Shown one piece after another: positions 1 to 34,455 of a DNA stretch of 64,000 bases. This stretch comes from Chrysemys picta bellii (taxonomy: Eukaryota > Chordata > Testudines > Emydidae). Both the position numbers and the translations under genes were made by a program. Within the stretch, counting starts at the first letter, position 1; every line of letters starts with the position of its first letter. The stretch spans positions 19,993,567 to 20,057,566 of the forward strand of contig NC_088809.1 of NCBI RefSeq assembly GCF_011386835.1, given 5' to 3'. Below the pieces are notes generated by a model that saw only the letters and a list, made by a program, of their open reading frames with translations, ran no database searches and was not told the DNA's origin.

Positions 1-1477
1 CTTTTAAAGTCTAGTTTCATAGACCTGATGTGATAATAGTATATTCATGGGGAGCTTCAGGTACAGAGTTCGCTGCTCAGGGCCCTTATTAAGATGTCTT
101 ACAAAGTACAGGTTTAACTTACCATGGTTCTGAGATTTGTCTCTCAAAATCCACATTCTTTTAATGTACTTGCGCTGTCTGAATCTGTTTGCCTGCTATC
201 AGAAAGATTCCATCAATTGGAAGTAGAGTAGTAAAGTCTTAACCTTTGTTCGGACAACTTGCATCCTTTGTAAATGAACAACCAAAACTGGGGTTTCTGT
301 CTGGCTTGTGCTGGTGATTATAATTTTCCTGCCACTGCCAAAAGGCAGGGGAATGACATGGAGTTGAGGGAGGCCTTTCTTTCCATTAATGCTCCCCCAA
401 ATTCCATCTTACCCTCAGCTCCTTTGCCAAGAAAAGCTCTCTAACATAACCCATTGTCTTAAAATGGACATCAGATAAAACGGACAGATTCGGCTTTGCC
501 TGATTTCTTTATTTTAAGATATTTATGGTGTACTCTTAATTGATAATGGTATTGCATTCTCTAGCCATCAGAGGGTGCCCATTCATCAGTCATGCAATCC
601 TTGAGACTTAAAGTGGTGTCATCAAAGTAAAATCTGTATTTCAAAAAGCAAGGTGAAAGTAAAAAGCGACAAAGGTGAAAGTAGTTACGAGTACTGCACT
701 TGCCTGAGTTCCACTATTAGTTTTGTTTTACAAACAGATTTTAAAAAATGATTTTGTCTGGCAGACAAAAGGGGAAACTGGCTGACTATACAAGGAAAAT
801 AGCTAAACTGATAAATGCTGTCAAATGCACAAAATAACCCCAGAAAATAATTTTTTTCTTTCATTTACAATAATTTTAAGAGCTACTTCTGAAAGTAATA
901 GATAAAAGATTTTCAAAGAAATGTCTGTTTTTTAAAGTTGATGTCCTTTAATGACTTCAGTTTGACACATTGCTGTTTTGGTGATTGTCCCTTTTGACTA
1001 CTCTAAAAACTGTAAGAAACATAATGCATGCATAGGTTGACTTTTTTTATGTAGAACTCATTTCTTTGAATTCATTGAAAAATCTATAAATGACTTGGAA
1101 GAAATTCTGGATTAACCGTTAACTTCTGCCTTTTGGTTCTTACCATCTTGACTCTAGTTATGAGAGTTTTTCTTGTCAGTCCTTACCAGGGCCGGCTCCA
1201 GGCACCAGCTTAACAAGCAGGTGCTTGGGGCGGCCAAGGGAGAGGGGCAGCACCTGCGGCAATTCGGGGCGGCAGGTCCCTCACTGCCTCTAGGTGTGAA
1301 GGACCTGCCGCTGAACAGCTGCCGCCGATCGCGTTTTTTTTTTTTGCTTGGGGCGGCAGAAATGCTGGAGCCGCCCCTGGTCCTTACCTAGGTGCTCTAG
1401 AGTTGAAGTCTCATTTGGGTGAATCGGAAGTGCTCAGTGCTGCTTACTAAAAATATATATATGTTTTTTTTAAATAG
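1..1477. other. TAF15 intron 1 (3' part)
   Basis: This is the end of the intron before the first visible TAF15 exon. It is AT-rich and ordinary apart from a MITE at 1187-1379 and a segment at about 22-107 that reappears diverged at about 1617-1698. It ends in a long T-rich tract and the acceptor TAAATAG at 1471-1477. Exon 1, with the 5' UTR and start codon, must lie upstream of the window. Confidence 0.8.
1187..1379. mobile_element. hAT-type MITE, copy 1
   Basis: A 193-bp non-autonomous DNA transposon. It begins CAGGGCCGGCTCCAGG and ends CTGGAGCCGCCCCTG, which are near-perfect terminal inverted repeats. An exact 8-bp duplication, GTCCTTAC, flanks it at 1179-1186 and 1380-1387. Eight-bp duplications and CAG-type ends are typical of hAT transposons. 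The GC-rich interior produces short open frames that are not genes. Confidence 0.9.
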
Positions 1478-24742
<23,265 letters not shown>

Positions 24743-25075
24743 AGACCCTTGTGAATGTTCCATGTGTCTCTTTGACGCAGTCAGTAGTGAAATTGCCGGA
24801 GTTTTGCCTGCTGCTTTACCCATGCCCGCTTTTTGGATGGCAAATGACACGAAATTGGGTTTTTATTTTGGTGGGAGGGACGGGGGCAGTTTTTTCTTTG
24901 TTTTTTTTTTTTTTAGCAAGTCCATGGAAATTAAAGATGAAATTTCCAACATTCTCCTGTCTTCACCCCTGAGCTCTTCAACCGGCTATAAGAAGGAACA
25001 GAATGAACTGTAAAATATTGCCAAAATCGAAAGTGTTTTGTAATACAACAATAAAAGCTGATTTATTTGTGAAAT
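24743..25075 (+). other. TAF15: TAF15 3' UTR and polyadenylation site
   Basis: About 330 nt of 3' UTR. The poly(A) signal AATAAA is at 25050-25055, with cleavage expected some 15-25 nt later, followed by a T-rich stretch (ACATTGTTTTTCC). No second strong AATAAA with a GT-rich element is obvious in the next few hundred bases. Confidence 0.8.
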
Positions 25076-26999
25076 CTTACATTGTTTTTCCAATAACTTC
25101 ATAACTTTAAGTCCCAGCCTTTCCCTCCCATTCCCTGTCTTTCTATGGTGCAATCTGTGTAACAAATAAGGGTCTTGCTTACAAATGGCATTACACTTTG
25201 TCCCTAGCTCCATGAAGTGCCCTTAGAACTGCTTTGGTTTAGTGCCTGGAGAAATCCCTTGCAATCCATGTCTTTGGTCCCAGAGTTAGAAGTATAGCTC
25301 CGTGGCAGCTCCACAACTCCCCTCCTACTTTGCACTTTCCTTCCCTCCTCGCTGAGCAGAAACTCAAGTCAGCCCTCACCTGGGGGTGTCAGCTGCTCTT
25401 TCTGGAATTCACTGCGGTCATTCTGGGAAACCCAAAGGTGCCAGTGTGTTCCCATGCCGTTTGGGACTTGATCAAACTAAGGGCATGTTAAGTCAGAAGA
25501 TGGGACAGGATGGCTCAAAAGAGAAGTTATTAGCTACGTACCACTTCACCTCTGAGTCACTGCTGTTGAAACTAATGCAGTGGTGAACAAAAGTAAAGAC
25601 TTAGATATTCCATAGCATCTTTCAGGATGAGTTGGCTCTCTAGTAGAGGGGTAACTCACATAATACAAGCCACAGCGGGCACTCAGCAGGGAAGCCAACA
25701 TTTGAAGGAGCAAAGTGGTCCCTCCAAATCAAGGCTGAGGTGGATTGGTGGGATGCTGTGAGAGTCTTGCACTACTGCTTCCTGCTTTGTGGATAACATC
25801 CCCGGTCTTTAGTGCTGTCAATCTTACACCAGCATTGCATTTGCTTTCCTAAAATAAAGGTAGGACAGCTGATAGTCTAAGGCCTCCTGCAGGGCAAAAT
25901 ATTATCACTGGGGGCTTTAATCCTGATAACTGGATGGGTGGCTGAGCCGTATCTATAATCGGTTTGCCTTGTTCAATTCTGCGTGGACTTGGGAAAAACA
26001 ACAAAAGGCTTTTAGTTAGTTTAGCAAACGCTGACATATGGCTTGGTGTACATTCTGTGTTTGCAATGTCTAAGAGATCTTCCCAGTAACAGTAGAATAT
26101 TGACAGGATCAGTCTCCTCCTCTTGTAGATCAATTGGGTATGATGCAGTTCGCTGTCTGAGGCTCTTTGAGGCATCATCTCAAAAACAGTCCTCTGGTCA
26201 ATTCTGCATGGGCAGCAATGATACCACGACTCATTTAAATCAGGTATTTGCCTCAAGGTATTTGGCCAAAATTTTGGCCCACTTCCCTGTTTAGTGTAGG
26301 CTGCTGGCACCTGATGTCCCAAAAATGGCTGCTTTTGCTTTGGGTTGAAGGGAGCCACGTAAAGATAAGGAGCAGAAAAAATTAAAATGTTGTATATAGT
26401 ATCTAGGACTTGATCTTAAACTCAAGATCTAGGGCCTGATTCTCCCATGCCTTGAACCACGTGTGTTCACTTCCACCTGTGCAACGTGGTTGTAACAAAT
26501 CAAAGCTATCATTCTGACTTGGTGCTTTAACTCCTCTTTGTCACGTGTAAAGGACCACACGTGGTGGAAGGACGTGGAGTTTTGCCAGCGTAGCTGTGTC
26601 CGAGATCACACCCCGACGGACATAACCATGCTGTCAAAGGTTTGTAGACCTGGCCATGGTGTGTTTTGCTATCAAATGAAAATTCAGCATAATACTGGGG
26701 CAGTCCTGATGGACATTAGTCTCCACAGCTTTTCTAGAGAAAATAGCTTAACGTGAGCAAAACAAACATCTTGTAGAATTGGAACCAACATGAAGTAAAA
26801 TTCTTTCTGACCTGTTCTCCATGGCGGGGAATGCTGTCTATATACTGGAGTCTTTCCAACCACCTAGAACCTTAGATATGGTAACGTATGGGCAACAGCC
26901 ATGAGGGCTAAGGGAAGGGAAATCAAGGGACGTTCTAACTGATGCTTTTCAGTGTCCATTTTTAGAGCAGAATGGTTGCTGGGCATTTTCTGTGTCCAC
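25076..26999. other. Intergenic, no gene recognised
   Basis: Unique-looking sequence after TAF15. A minus-strand open frame of 169 codons (25849-26358) is the longest unexplained one between the genes; I do not recognise its product and see no domain, and its composition does not argue for a gene. A segment from about 26430 resembles a dispersed reptile repeat. Confidence 0.6.
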
Positions 27000-27178
27000 A
27001 AGGGATGGTATCCCTAGCCTCTTGCCAAAAGCTGGGAATGGGCGACCGGGTGGATCACTTGATCGTTACCTGTTCTGTTCATTTCCTCTGGGGCACCTGG
27101 CATTGGCCGCTGTCGGAAGACAGGATACTGGGCTAGACGGACCTTTGGTCTGATCCAGTGTGGCTATGATGTTATGTA
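27000..27178 (+). repeat. CR1 LINE 3' end
   Basis: The segment reads AAGGGATGGTATCCCTAGCC, then GGGGCACCTGGCATTGGCCG, then CAGGATACTGGGCTAGACGG, ending GTGGCTATGATGTTATGT. It is the same CR1 tail as at 10688-11025. Confidence 0.87.
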
Positions 27179-28753
27179 TCTTAACTGCCTTATATAAAAC
27201 CCTGCGTGTTCTAAGAAATGACTGCCCAAAAATGTGTGAAGTGGAGGGGGAGGTAAAGTAAAACTACTAAATGGGCGCTTCCCATTTTCCCACCTTTAGG
27301 TGTTGTGTATTTCCCCTGAAATACATCAAGACTGGAGCCAGTTAGCACCAATCTGCTTTGGTGTTTCTGTACAGGCAGTGTTGCTGTGTTAGTCAAACAG
27401 AAGTTTGCTGTATGGCTTCTTGTAGATTTCCTTCTTTGGTTTAGGCCTTAACTATGCAACACCATTGAGCTAGGCAGTCGGTGTTGTAAATTCCTATGCT
27501 AATATGATTGCAATCTTGTTCCAGCATAAGTGCTAACCTAACCTGCCCCCTTAAAAAAATAAATACCCTGAACCAACTGAGGTTTCCTAGTTTGTAAATT
27601 GCCTTGGGTTTGACTGGCTAGAGCCAGTCCAAAATAAACAGGCAGAGTTGTTTGTTACCTACAGAGCTCCATAACTGTGCGTTGTGCTTTTGCCTTCCTG
27701 AGAGCTGTAATCTTGGTCCCAGAGAGCTTACCATCTCCAGCCCCTGGGCTCTGAGTGGATGCATGGATCCACGTGCACAATTCTCCATGCAGGACTGGGG
27801 CCTAAAATGAGCAAGAGCCGATGCTGATGAGCGGCTGGGTTAGTGAGAGGACAACCTAATTATAAAGTCATGGGGAAGGTGAATTCACATATCTAGAGAT
27901 TGGGCAGAAGCTTGTCACGTCAAATGAAAACCTCTTTGGTATAGAATGGCTTGAATCAAGTCAAATACACCACCCGCAAGTATAAAACTTACATCTTCTT
28001 CTTCTTCCCACCGAGCGATGGCTCCCCTGGCTAGGCAGTGCTCTTTGCCCCTTGGGCTAGTTTAGGGGCAAGCAGCACACCTGGCCAAAGGGGAGCAATG
28101 GGAAGGAAGATGGAGGAAGATTGATCTCTGCACCAGCACCTCCTTGCTCAGGTAGAAAGTGTTGCCTTGGAAGAGCCAAAGCAAGGACAGGGAGGTGGCG
28201 CAAAGGGCCTTGGTCACTTAACAGGGGAAACTGAACAGGGGGTTAGTTCTTTGGGCATAAAAACGCTTCCAAATTGCATCAGTGGCTCTTAATAGGCTCC
28301 CTCCCCTGCACCACCTTTTGAGATTTAAAACCACTTCTACCTGCCTTTTTCATTTCAAATCAGGTGCGGTCCCAATAGCTCCCACTGAGACCTAAGCAGC
28401 TTCCAACCCATGCGCTTTCCCTTAATTAAGAGCATCTGTGTTTTCAAATGCCCTGGTGCCGTGTATGCAGGATGATTAATCTTAATGCTGCCTTGGGTGC
28501 CTGAAGTCCATCTGATTTACTAAGCAGGTAAATGACCAATTAAACTGGCCAGGCCAACCACTGGAGCTGAGCCCATCTTGATTCTTCCCACTCTTGCAAT
28601 GAAAACATCATGTCACTTGGGTTGGGTTTAGCGTTGTTGGCTGCACCACTAATTTTGCTACCCATGTTTTGTACCTTTCTCAGGAAATGAAGGACACTTT
28701 TTGCTGAATGCTTTGTCTTGTGAGAAACTTTCTGGCCAGCCAGGGAAGGGTAG
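27179..28753. other. Intergenic, nothing recognised
   Basis: About 1.6 kb without a gene or a repeat that I can name. Short open frames occur on both strands at the frequency expected by chance. Confidence 0.6.
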
Positions 28754-28903
28754 CATTATCCCTAATGACAGGTTTCAGAGTAGCAGCCGTGTTAGTCTGT
28801 ATCCGCAAAAAGAACAGGAGTACTTGTGGCACCTTAGAGACTAACAAATTTGTTAGTCTCTAAGGTGCCACAAGTACTCCTGTTCTCATTATCCCTAATG
28901 ACA
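28754..28903. mobile_element. Small foldback insertion with 17-bp target duplication
   Basis: A 116-bp insert (28771-28886) is flanked by exact 17-bp copies of CATTATCCCTAATGACA (28754-28770 and 28887-28903). It starts with GGTTTCAGAGTAGCAGCCGT and then consists of a perfect 38-bp inverted repeat with no spacer (28811-28848 and 28849-28886). Long duplications suggest target-primed retrotransposition rather than a DNA transposon. Related sequence occurs at 47218-47430 and 53746-53975. Confidence 0.88.
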
Positions 28904-29019
28904 TTCATTCTCTTAGCTGGTCTTGCTTAGATACAGCATTAAATAGAGCGGTGCGTTCGTTTTTTGTTGTGGTGTTTTGGGGTCTTGTAACCAGTACAAG
29001 CCCAGATAAAAAGTTTAAG

Positions 29020-29216
29020 TACACCTCTAGCCCGATATAACGCGGCCCGATGCAACACGAATTCGGATATAACGCGGTAAAGCAGTGCTCTGGAAGGAGG
29101 GGGGGGTGCTGCGCACGCCGGTGGATCAAAGCAAGTTTGATATAACGCAATTTCACCTATAACGTGGTAAGGTTTTTTGGCTCCTGAGGACAGCGTTCTA
29201 TCGGGGTAGAGGTGTA
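29020..29216. mobile_element. Tc1/mariner-like MITE
   Basis: A 197-bp element with terminal inverted repeats of about 24 bp (TACACCTCTAGCCCGATATA at the left; complement of TATCGGGGTAGAGGTGTA at the right). TA at each end fits a TA target duplication. The unit ATATAACGC recurs inside. There is no coding capacity. Confidence 0.8.
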
Positions 29217-29589
29217 TGTCAGCACTTTACTCTGCTCCTACCAGGTCTGTCGGCGGATACTGGATGAAGATCAGTGGAACAAGATTTAATGAGGCAGGAA
29301 TTGGCATCTGGTTGTCAAGCTAAAAGGAAACTGAATAGCTGGGAGCTGCCCAGGAGCTGTGTCCAGACTTGTGCTTTCCAGACAAGGTAATCGCTGCTGC
29401 TGACTCTTGGCATTGCAATTAAGCAGGTTACTGCGTGTCTTGCACCTAGGCTAGAAAACTGCCTGCATTTACTCCCAGAAATACTGAGCAGCTGCAAATC
29501 TAAACCAGTGCAACTTCTAAAGGGCTCAGCGGAGGGTTTGTGGTTTTATATGGACTTATGTAAATAAAAATAAGATGCTTTTATAATAC

Positions 29590-29793
29590 TATAGCCATTT
29601 TCATCAGTAGACCTCAAAGCAACTTTACAAAGGAGATTAGTATATTACCATCATTTTACAGCTGAGAAAACTGACGTACAGAGACAAGAGACGTGACTTG
29701 GCCAAAGTTACCCAGCAAGTCTGAGCCAGGAGTAGAGCTCAGGTCTCCCGAGTTCTAGTTGGATGTGCTGTCCATTAGGCCACCCTGCTGTAA
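29590..29793 (-). repeat. MIR/CORE-SINE-like element, antisense
   Basis: The plus-strand order (TTTACAGCTGAGAAAACTGA, ACTTGGCCAAAGTTACCCAG, AGGTCTCCCGAGTTCTAGTT, CCATTAGGCCACCCTGC) is the reverse of a MIR-like SINE. Copies of the same layout lie at 44398-44515 and 51728-51935. Confidence 0.7.
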
Positions 29794-30354
29794 GATGGAA
29801 AGCTCTGTCCTGACGAGTTTATAATTAATGCAGCCGAAAGGAGAAACAGGCCAACAGCTCCTGTACAGCTGGGAAAGATTGACCAAATAAATGGGTTTGA
29901 GGGCTGTGGGGCAAAGATTACTAGTCCTTCCCCGCCCCCCATCCCTACATGAACAGTACCTAACACAGTAGATATAAAGCCTTTGCCATTTTTAAAAAGG
30001 CCAGCGGGGGTGTTGTTTCAGAATGTCTTGTTATGAAACAGTGACAGTTTATTTATAAAAATGCATCTGGCGCTTGCCAGGAGGAATAACAAGTTTATAA
30101 AATAACTACATACCGCAGAGAGATGCCGGCACAGAAAGCGGGGATGCAGTAATTGCAGAACTTGTCATGCCACCAAAATAGCTAAGAATTCAACATAAGG
30201 CCAAGCAAGTTCAGTGCTGTCTATATAAGGGGCCAGTCGTGCACCATCCCAGCACCCCTTGTACTGTTGCGCCACTGGGGGAGATCCTGGCCCCATTGAA
30301 GTCAATGGCAAAATTCTTTTGACCTCAGTGTAGCTAGGATTGCATCCATTAGAA

Positions 30355-30556
30355 CAGGGGTTCTCAAACTGGGGGTTGGGAGGTTATTACATGGGGGGTC
30401 ACGAGCTGTCAGCTTCCACCCCAAACCCCGCTTTGCCTCCAGCATTTATAACAGTGTTAAATATATTAAAAAGTGTTTTTAATTTATAAGGGGGGGGTCA
30501 CACTCAGAGGCTTGGTATGTGAAAGGGGTCACAGTACAAACGTTTGAGAATCCCTG
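30355..30556. mobile_element. hAT-type MITE
   Basis: A 202-bp element with ends CAGGGGTTCTCAAACTGG and CGTTTGAGAATCCCTG, flanked by exact 8-bp duplications CATTAGAA (30347-30354 and 30557-30564). The ends resemble the CAGtGGTTCTCAAAC termini shared by many vertebrate hAT families. Confidence 0.9.
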
Positions 30557-30730
30557 CATTAGAAACACCTGGATTAAACAAGACACAGGTATCTGTTATG
30601 TTTCCACCAGTAGGTGGCATCTGCTCCTGCTCTAATGCTCACTCTAGGGCGTGAGTGGGCTTTTTTCTTTACAAAACAACTCATCCGTTTTTAGTTCTGA
30701 TGCCCTTCTGTAATTCAAATGAGGCCCTGA

Positions 30731-31004
30731 TCATAGAATCATAGAATATCAGAGTTGGAAGGGACCTCAGGAGGTCATCTAGTCCAACCCCCTGCTCAAA
30801 GCAGGACCAATTCCCAACTAAATCATCCCATCCAGGGCTTTGTCAAGCCGGGCCTTAAAAACCTCTAAGGAAGGAGATTCCACCACCTCCCTAGGTAACC
30901 CGTTCCAGTGCTTCACCACCCTCCTAGTGAAGAAGTTTTTCCTAATATCCAATTTGAGACCATTGCTCCTTGTTCTGTCATCTGCTATCACTGAGAACAG
31001 TCTA
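30731..31004 (-). repeat. CR1 LINE 3' end, antisense
   Basis: The plus strand begins TCATAGAATCATAGAATATC, the reverse complement of the CR1 tail, then GTTGGAAGGGACCTCAGGAG and CCTCCCTAGGTAACCCGTTC, as in the CR1 3' UTR. It is truncated at the CR1 5' side. Confidence 0.9.
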
Positions 31005-31962
31005 GAACTGCAAAGAGGTTGCGTGCCTGCTTAACTGTAGGCCTGCTGAAAAGTCCCTTTGGCTCCCATGAAGTGACTCACCGCACATAAAGTGAAGCCT
31101 GTGTATAAACCCTTGCAGGACTGGGAGCCTAAGCTTGCGATGTGTTTTACTTATCTTTACGCACGCATAACTCAAATAGCTTTAATTTAAAAATAGTCTT
31201 CTGGGAACTGGGTGGTTCAGGAGATGGAAGATACACGGACTTTCCCACTCAGCATGATGGTTCAAATCGAGCCGTGTCGGTGCTAACTCAACGTTGTTAC
31301 CATAGGGTATGGGTAAGGCCCCTCCTTTTTGTGTTACCAATTTTGACCTTGAGTTTCACAAAACCTGCTAGTCGGTTGTACTAGTTTCCCCCTGAATTTT
31401 GGCCACTCACGTACATGAAAATACTGATCATGATAAAGAAATCCAATCCATTACATTAGGTAGGTGTGTTTATGTTAATAAATTAGTCTAATGCAAATGT
31501 GAGGTAGTCTTCTTAAGGCCCGGTAGTGGAAGATACGCGCGTGTGCAGGTGAGTACTTGAGTGTTAAAAACAGACGTGCAATAACTCCCCAGAGCCGGCT
31601 CCCCGCTGTGGAGGGAGAGATGGCGTCTCCGTAACCTGGGCAGGTTGCCGAGCTGAAGTGGGCCCAGAAACGGAAGAGGCGGAGGAGGTAGCATGTAGAG
31701 GTGACACCTTCGCCTCCTCCGGCTTTTCTGCTTCTGGGCCCACTTTTCTCTATTTGTTGTTTTTCCTCTGTCCTCCCAGCCCCCAGTGTTAATCCTGACA
31801 TTTACCCAGAGAACTGTGCAGTTAATTTTGGCCTGTTTACATTTTTTGTTATAATAAACACTGATAAATTCCTGGGAAATTTTAAGCGACCCCCCCCCCC
31901 CTGAAAATTGAAGGGCCTTGCCTCTGGGAAATGAGCTGGGGGTTCTCAGTCCAGTTCCTAGT
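31005..31962. other. Intergenic, nothing recognised
   Basis: No gene or clear repeat. Open frames of 108 and 168 codons on the minus strand (31475-31994) overlap each other in different frames and resemble nothing I know. A run of C lies near 31891-31901. Confidence 0.6.
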
Positions 31963-32180
31963 AGGGAGGCAGTGTTGCCTAGTGGATAAAGCATTGGTCT
32001 GGGACTCAGGAGTCTTGGCTTCTAGTCTACTCCTGGCTCTGCCACTGACCTGCTGGGTGGCCTTGGGCAAGTTACTTCCCTGCTCTTTGCCTCAGTTTCC
32101 CCATCTGCAAAATGGGGATACTGAGACTGACCTCTCTTTTGCAAAGGGCTTCAAAATCTACTGATGAAAAGCTCTAGATA
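31963..32180 (+). repeat. MIR/CORE-SINE-like element
   Basis: A well-preserved copy: GGAGGCAGTGTTGCCTAGTG head, TCTGGGACTCAGGAGTCTTG, then GTGGCCTTGGGCAAGTTACT and GCCTCAGTTTCCCCATCTGC, the MIR core. It ends near AGCTCTAGATAAGAGCTAGG. Confidence 0.82.
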
Positions 32181-33562
32181 AGAGCTAGGTGGGGGTGGTC
32201 TGATAAAACCCAACCCCTATCACCTCGCATCCTAATTTGGTAGCTCAGCTCAGTGATCAAGGAACAAGTACTATTCTATTCTGTATACCTCCATCACCAT
32301 CAAGACACCTTCCAGGCAGGCATTAAGTGACATGACAAACCTCTCTCATGTGTGGTTTGTTCCTCCCCGTGGGAGGAATTGTGTGCGCGCGGTGGAGCAG
32401 TTTGGTTTTTGGGTTGATTTTAAAAGGGCACGCGTGGCTCTGAATATGTGTCAGTGAAAGCAGCTCTGAGAAGTGTGCCTGGCGCTTGGAGTGAACAGTG
32501 GATGGTCCTTATTTCCAGCCTAGGACAGACCCCTGAGAAAGCTCTGTCTCTTGCACAGACCAGATTTCCCACGCTTCTTATGCCTGCTACCTATCCCTCC
32601 AGTTCAGGAGTGAGGCGTATTTATGGGGCGGCATCGGAGAAATTAACACTTCTGCTGCCTGTGGAGGTTGGCGCAGTAGATTTCAGTCTGTCAAAGCAAC
32701 ACCTTCCACTTCATATTATTTAAAATTGCATGAACTTTGGCATGCATTTAACCTTTCCTATTGCTAAACAGCTGTTAACTGGTCTATTGGCGGATGGAAG
32801 AAAGACCAACTTTGAAAAGCACCTGCTATGCAGGAGTTACTTTTCATCAAGATTTTTCTTAGGTGCTTGAAACCGATGGAAAAACGTTATCATAGTGCAA
32901 TGCGACGTTATGTATCTAATCCCTGTGTATCAATTCCGTCCGCCAGAAGGCACGGCAAAGAGTATTACTTGTTGTTTGGTTATCAAGATAACAAACAGAG
33001 GCCGTTCAGGGAGACTGCAATGCTTGGCCGATAGTGATTCATAATGTTGGTTGATAAACTTTTCCTGAACTCACCTCCACCGGGCGGAAACAGACGATGA
33101 TTTATTTGCGGCTCAGCACCGCTAAACTGCTACTCCATCAAACACCCTCTATTTTCATAAACCTTCATGGCTGCAGAGCTGCTGCTGTAGCAACGTCTTT
33201 TACCCTCCGTTATGTTTTTTAGGCTACAATTACAATGCTAGAGGCCGTGGTTCAGGTTAAGCATTGGGAGGCGAGCCACCTTAGAATCAGAGGTTCAAAT
33301 CCTGGAAGTCTCATCACCTGTTGGGGGGAGAAAAAGAGAATTTGAATTCCCTGTAGTTAAGATCTTACAGAAACAAGGCCCTATATGGATGTTCAAGAAG
33401 TCGTGGTGCTGCTGTACGGGTGTCCGTGGCCAAACTTCCCCTCCTCGTGCTGCTCTATAGTGTGTTGTTTGCCTGGCTGCTGGTCTCCTCCCAAGAGGTG
33501 GCTGCATTTCCATGCTAGGTTAAATAATTCCTGGGTGTAGGTAATTTGCAATATTCTTTGGG
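32181..33562. other. Intergenic, nothing recognised
   Basis: About 1.4 kb with no gene or nameable repeat. Short open frames only. Confidence 0.55.
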
Positions 33563-33637
33563 ATGCTTTGAGCAGGGGGTTGGACTAGATGACCTTCTGA
33601 GGTCCCTTCCAACCCTGATATTCTATGATTCTATGAT
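33563..33637 (+). repeat. CR1-type 3' tail
   Basis: ATGCTTTGAGCAGGGGGTTG followed by the ATTCTATGATTCTATGAT tail. Very short, so it could equally be the end of a SINE with a CR1-like tail. Confidence 0.82.
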
Positions 33638-34274
33638 CTTGTATGATGAAAACTGTTTGAAGCCTTGAACCTGAGTGTCTTTCAGTTTGGGGGAGAAGTT
33701 CAAATTCCTGGATGTAAACTCCCCCCCTACATTGCAGTTCTGAGTTTGACCCTGACCCTGAAAGAGTCTTTAGGGCAGGTTCAGCTGTGTCCAAATTCTC
33801 AAAAGAACAATCGCTCTCACAGGAGCAGCTGAACTCACGTTTCTGTTTTTAGGGGGCAAAATCTTTCTAGAATCCAGACTTGAACGCGGGCCCCTGACTC
33901 AGCCTTAAGCTCAAGGCCGGCTCCTTGACCCAGCTCCGGCATGGGTCAGACACCAGCTTCCTAAAAATCACAAAAAGGAAATTCAGTTAGAAGGTTCAAA
34001 CATTTCGTGAGTCATTAGGGGGCCCTGATGCAGGTGCTTTTCCAGACACCTCCGCGCAGCGGGGTAATGTGAGGATGGAGTTTCCTGCTTTGCTTGGATC
34101 TAAGCCAGTCACTTTCCCGTAGTTGTATTCTCAAGTGAAACAGCAGATGGACAGTGACTTCCTCGAGCTGTCTCGCACATGGACGCATGTGCAGGCAGTC
34201 TCTTTTCTTGCTGCTAAAGGGACTGTTCCTTAGAAGTGCCCTGAGGAACATTTTGAGCTTCTTTCTATCTGCTT

Positions 34275-34455
34275 GGCGGGAGGGATAGCTCAGTGGTTTG
34301 AGCATTGGCCTGCCCAGGGTTGTGAGTTCAATCCTTGAGGGAGCCATTTAGGGATCTGGGGCAAAAATCTGTCTGGGGATTGGTCCTGCGTTGAGCAGGG
34401 GGTTGGACTAGGTGACGACCTGAGGTCCGTTCCAAGCCTAATATTCTATGATTCT
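34275..34455 (+). repeat. tRNA-derived SINE with CR1-like tail (turtle Cry type)
   Basis: Starts GGGAGGGATAGCTCAGTGGT, with A box and B box (GGTTGTGAGTTCAATCC), then GGGGGTTGGACTAGGTGACG and the tail ATTCTATGATTCTA. The ending is closer to CR1 than in the copies at 5690 and 46243, so at least two tail variants are present in this window. Confidence 0.9.
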
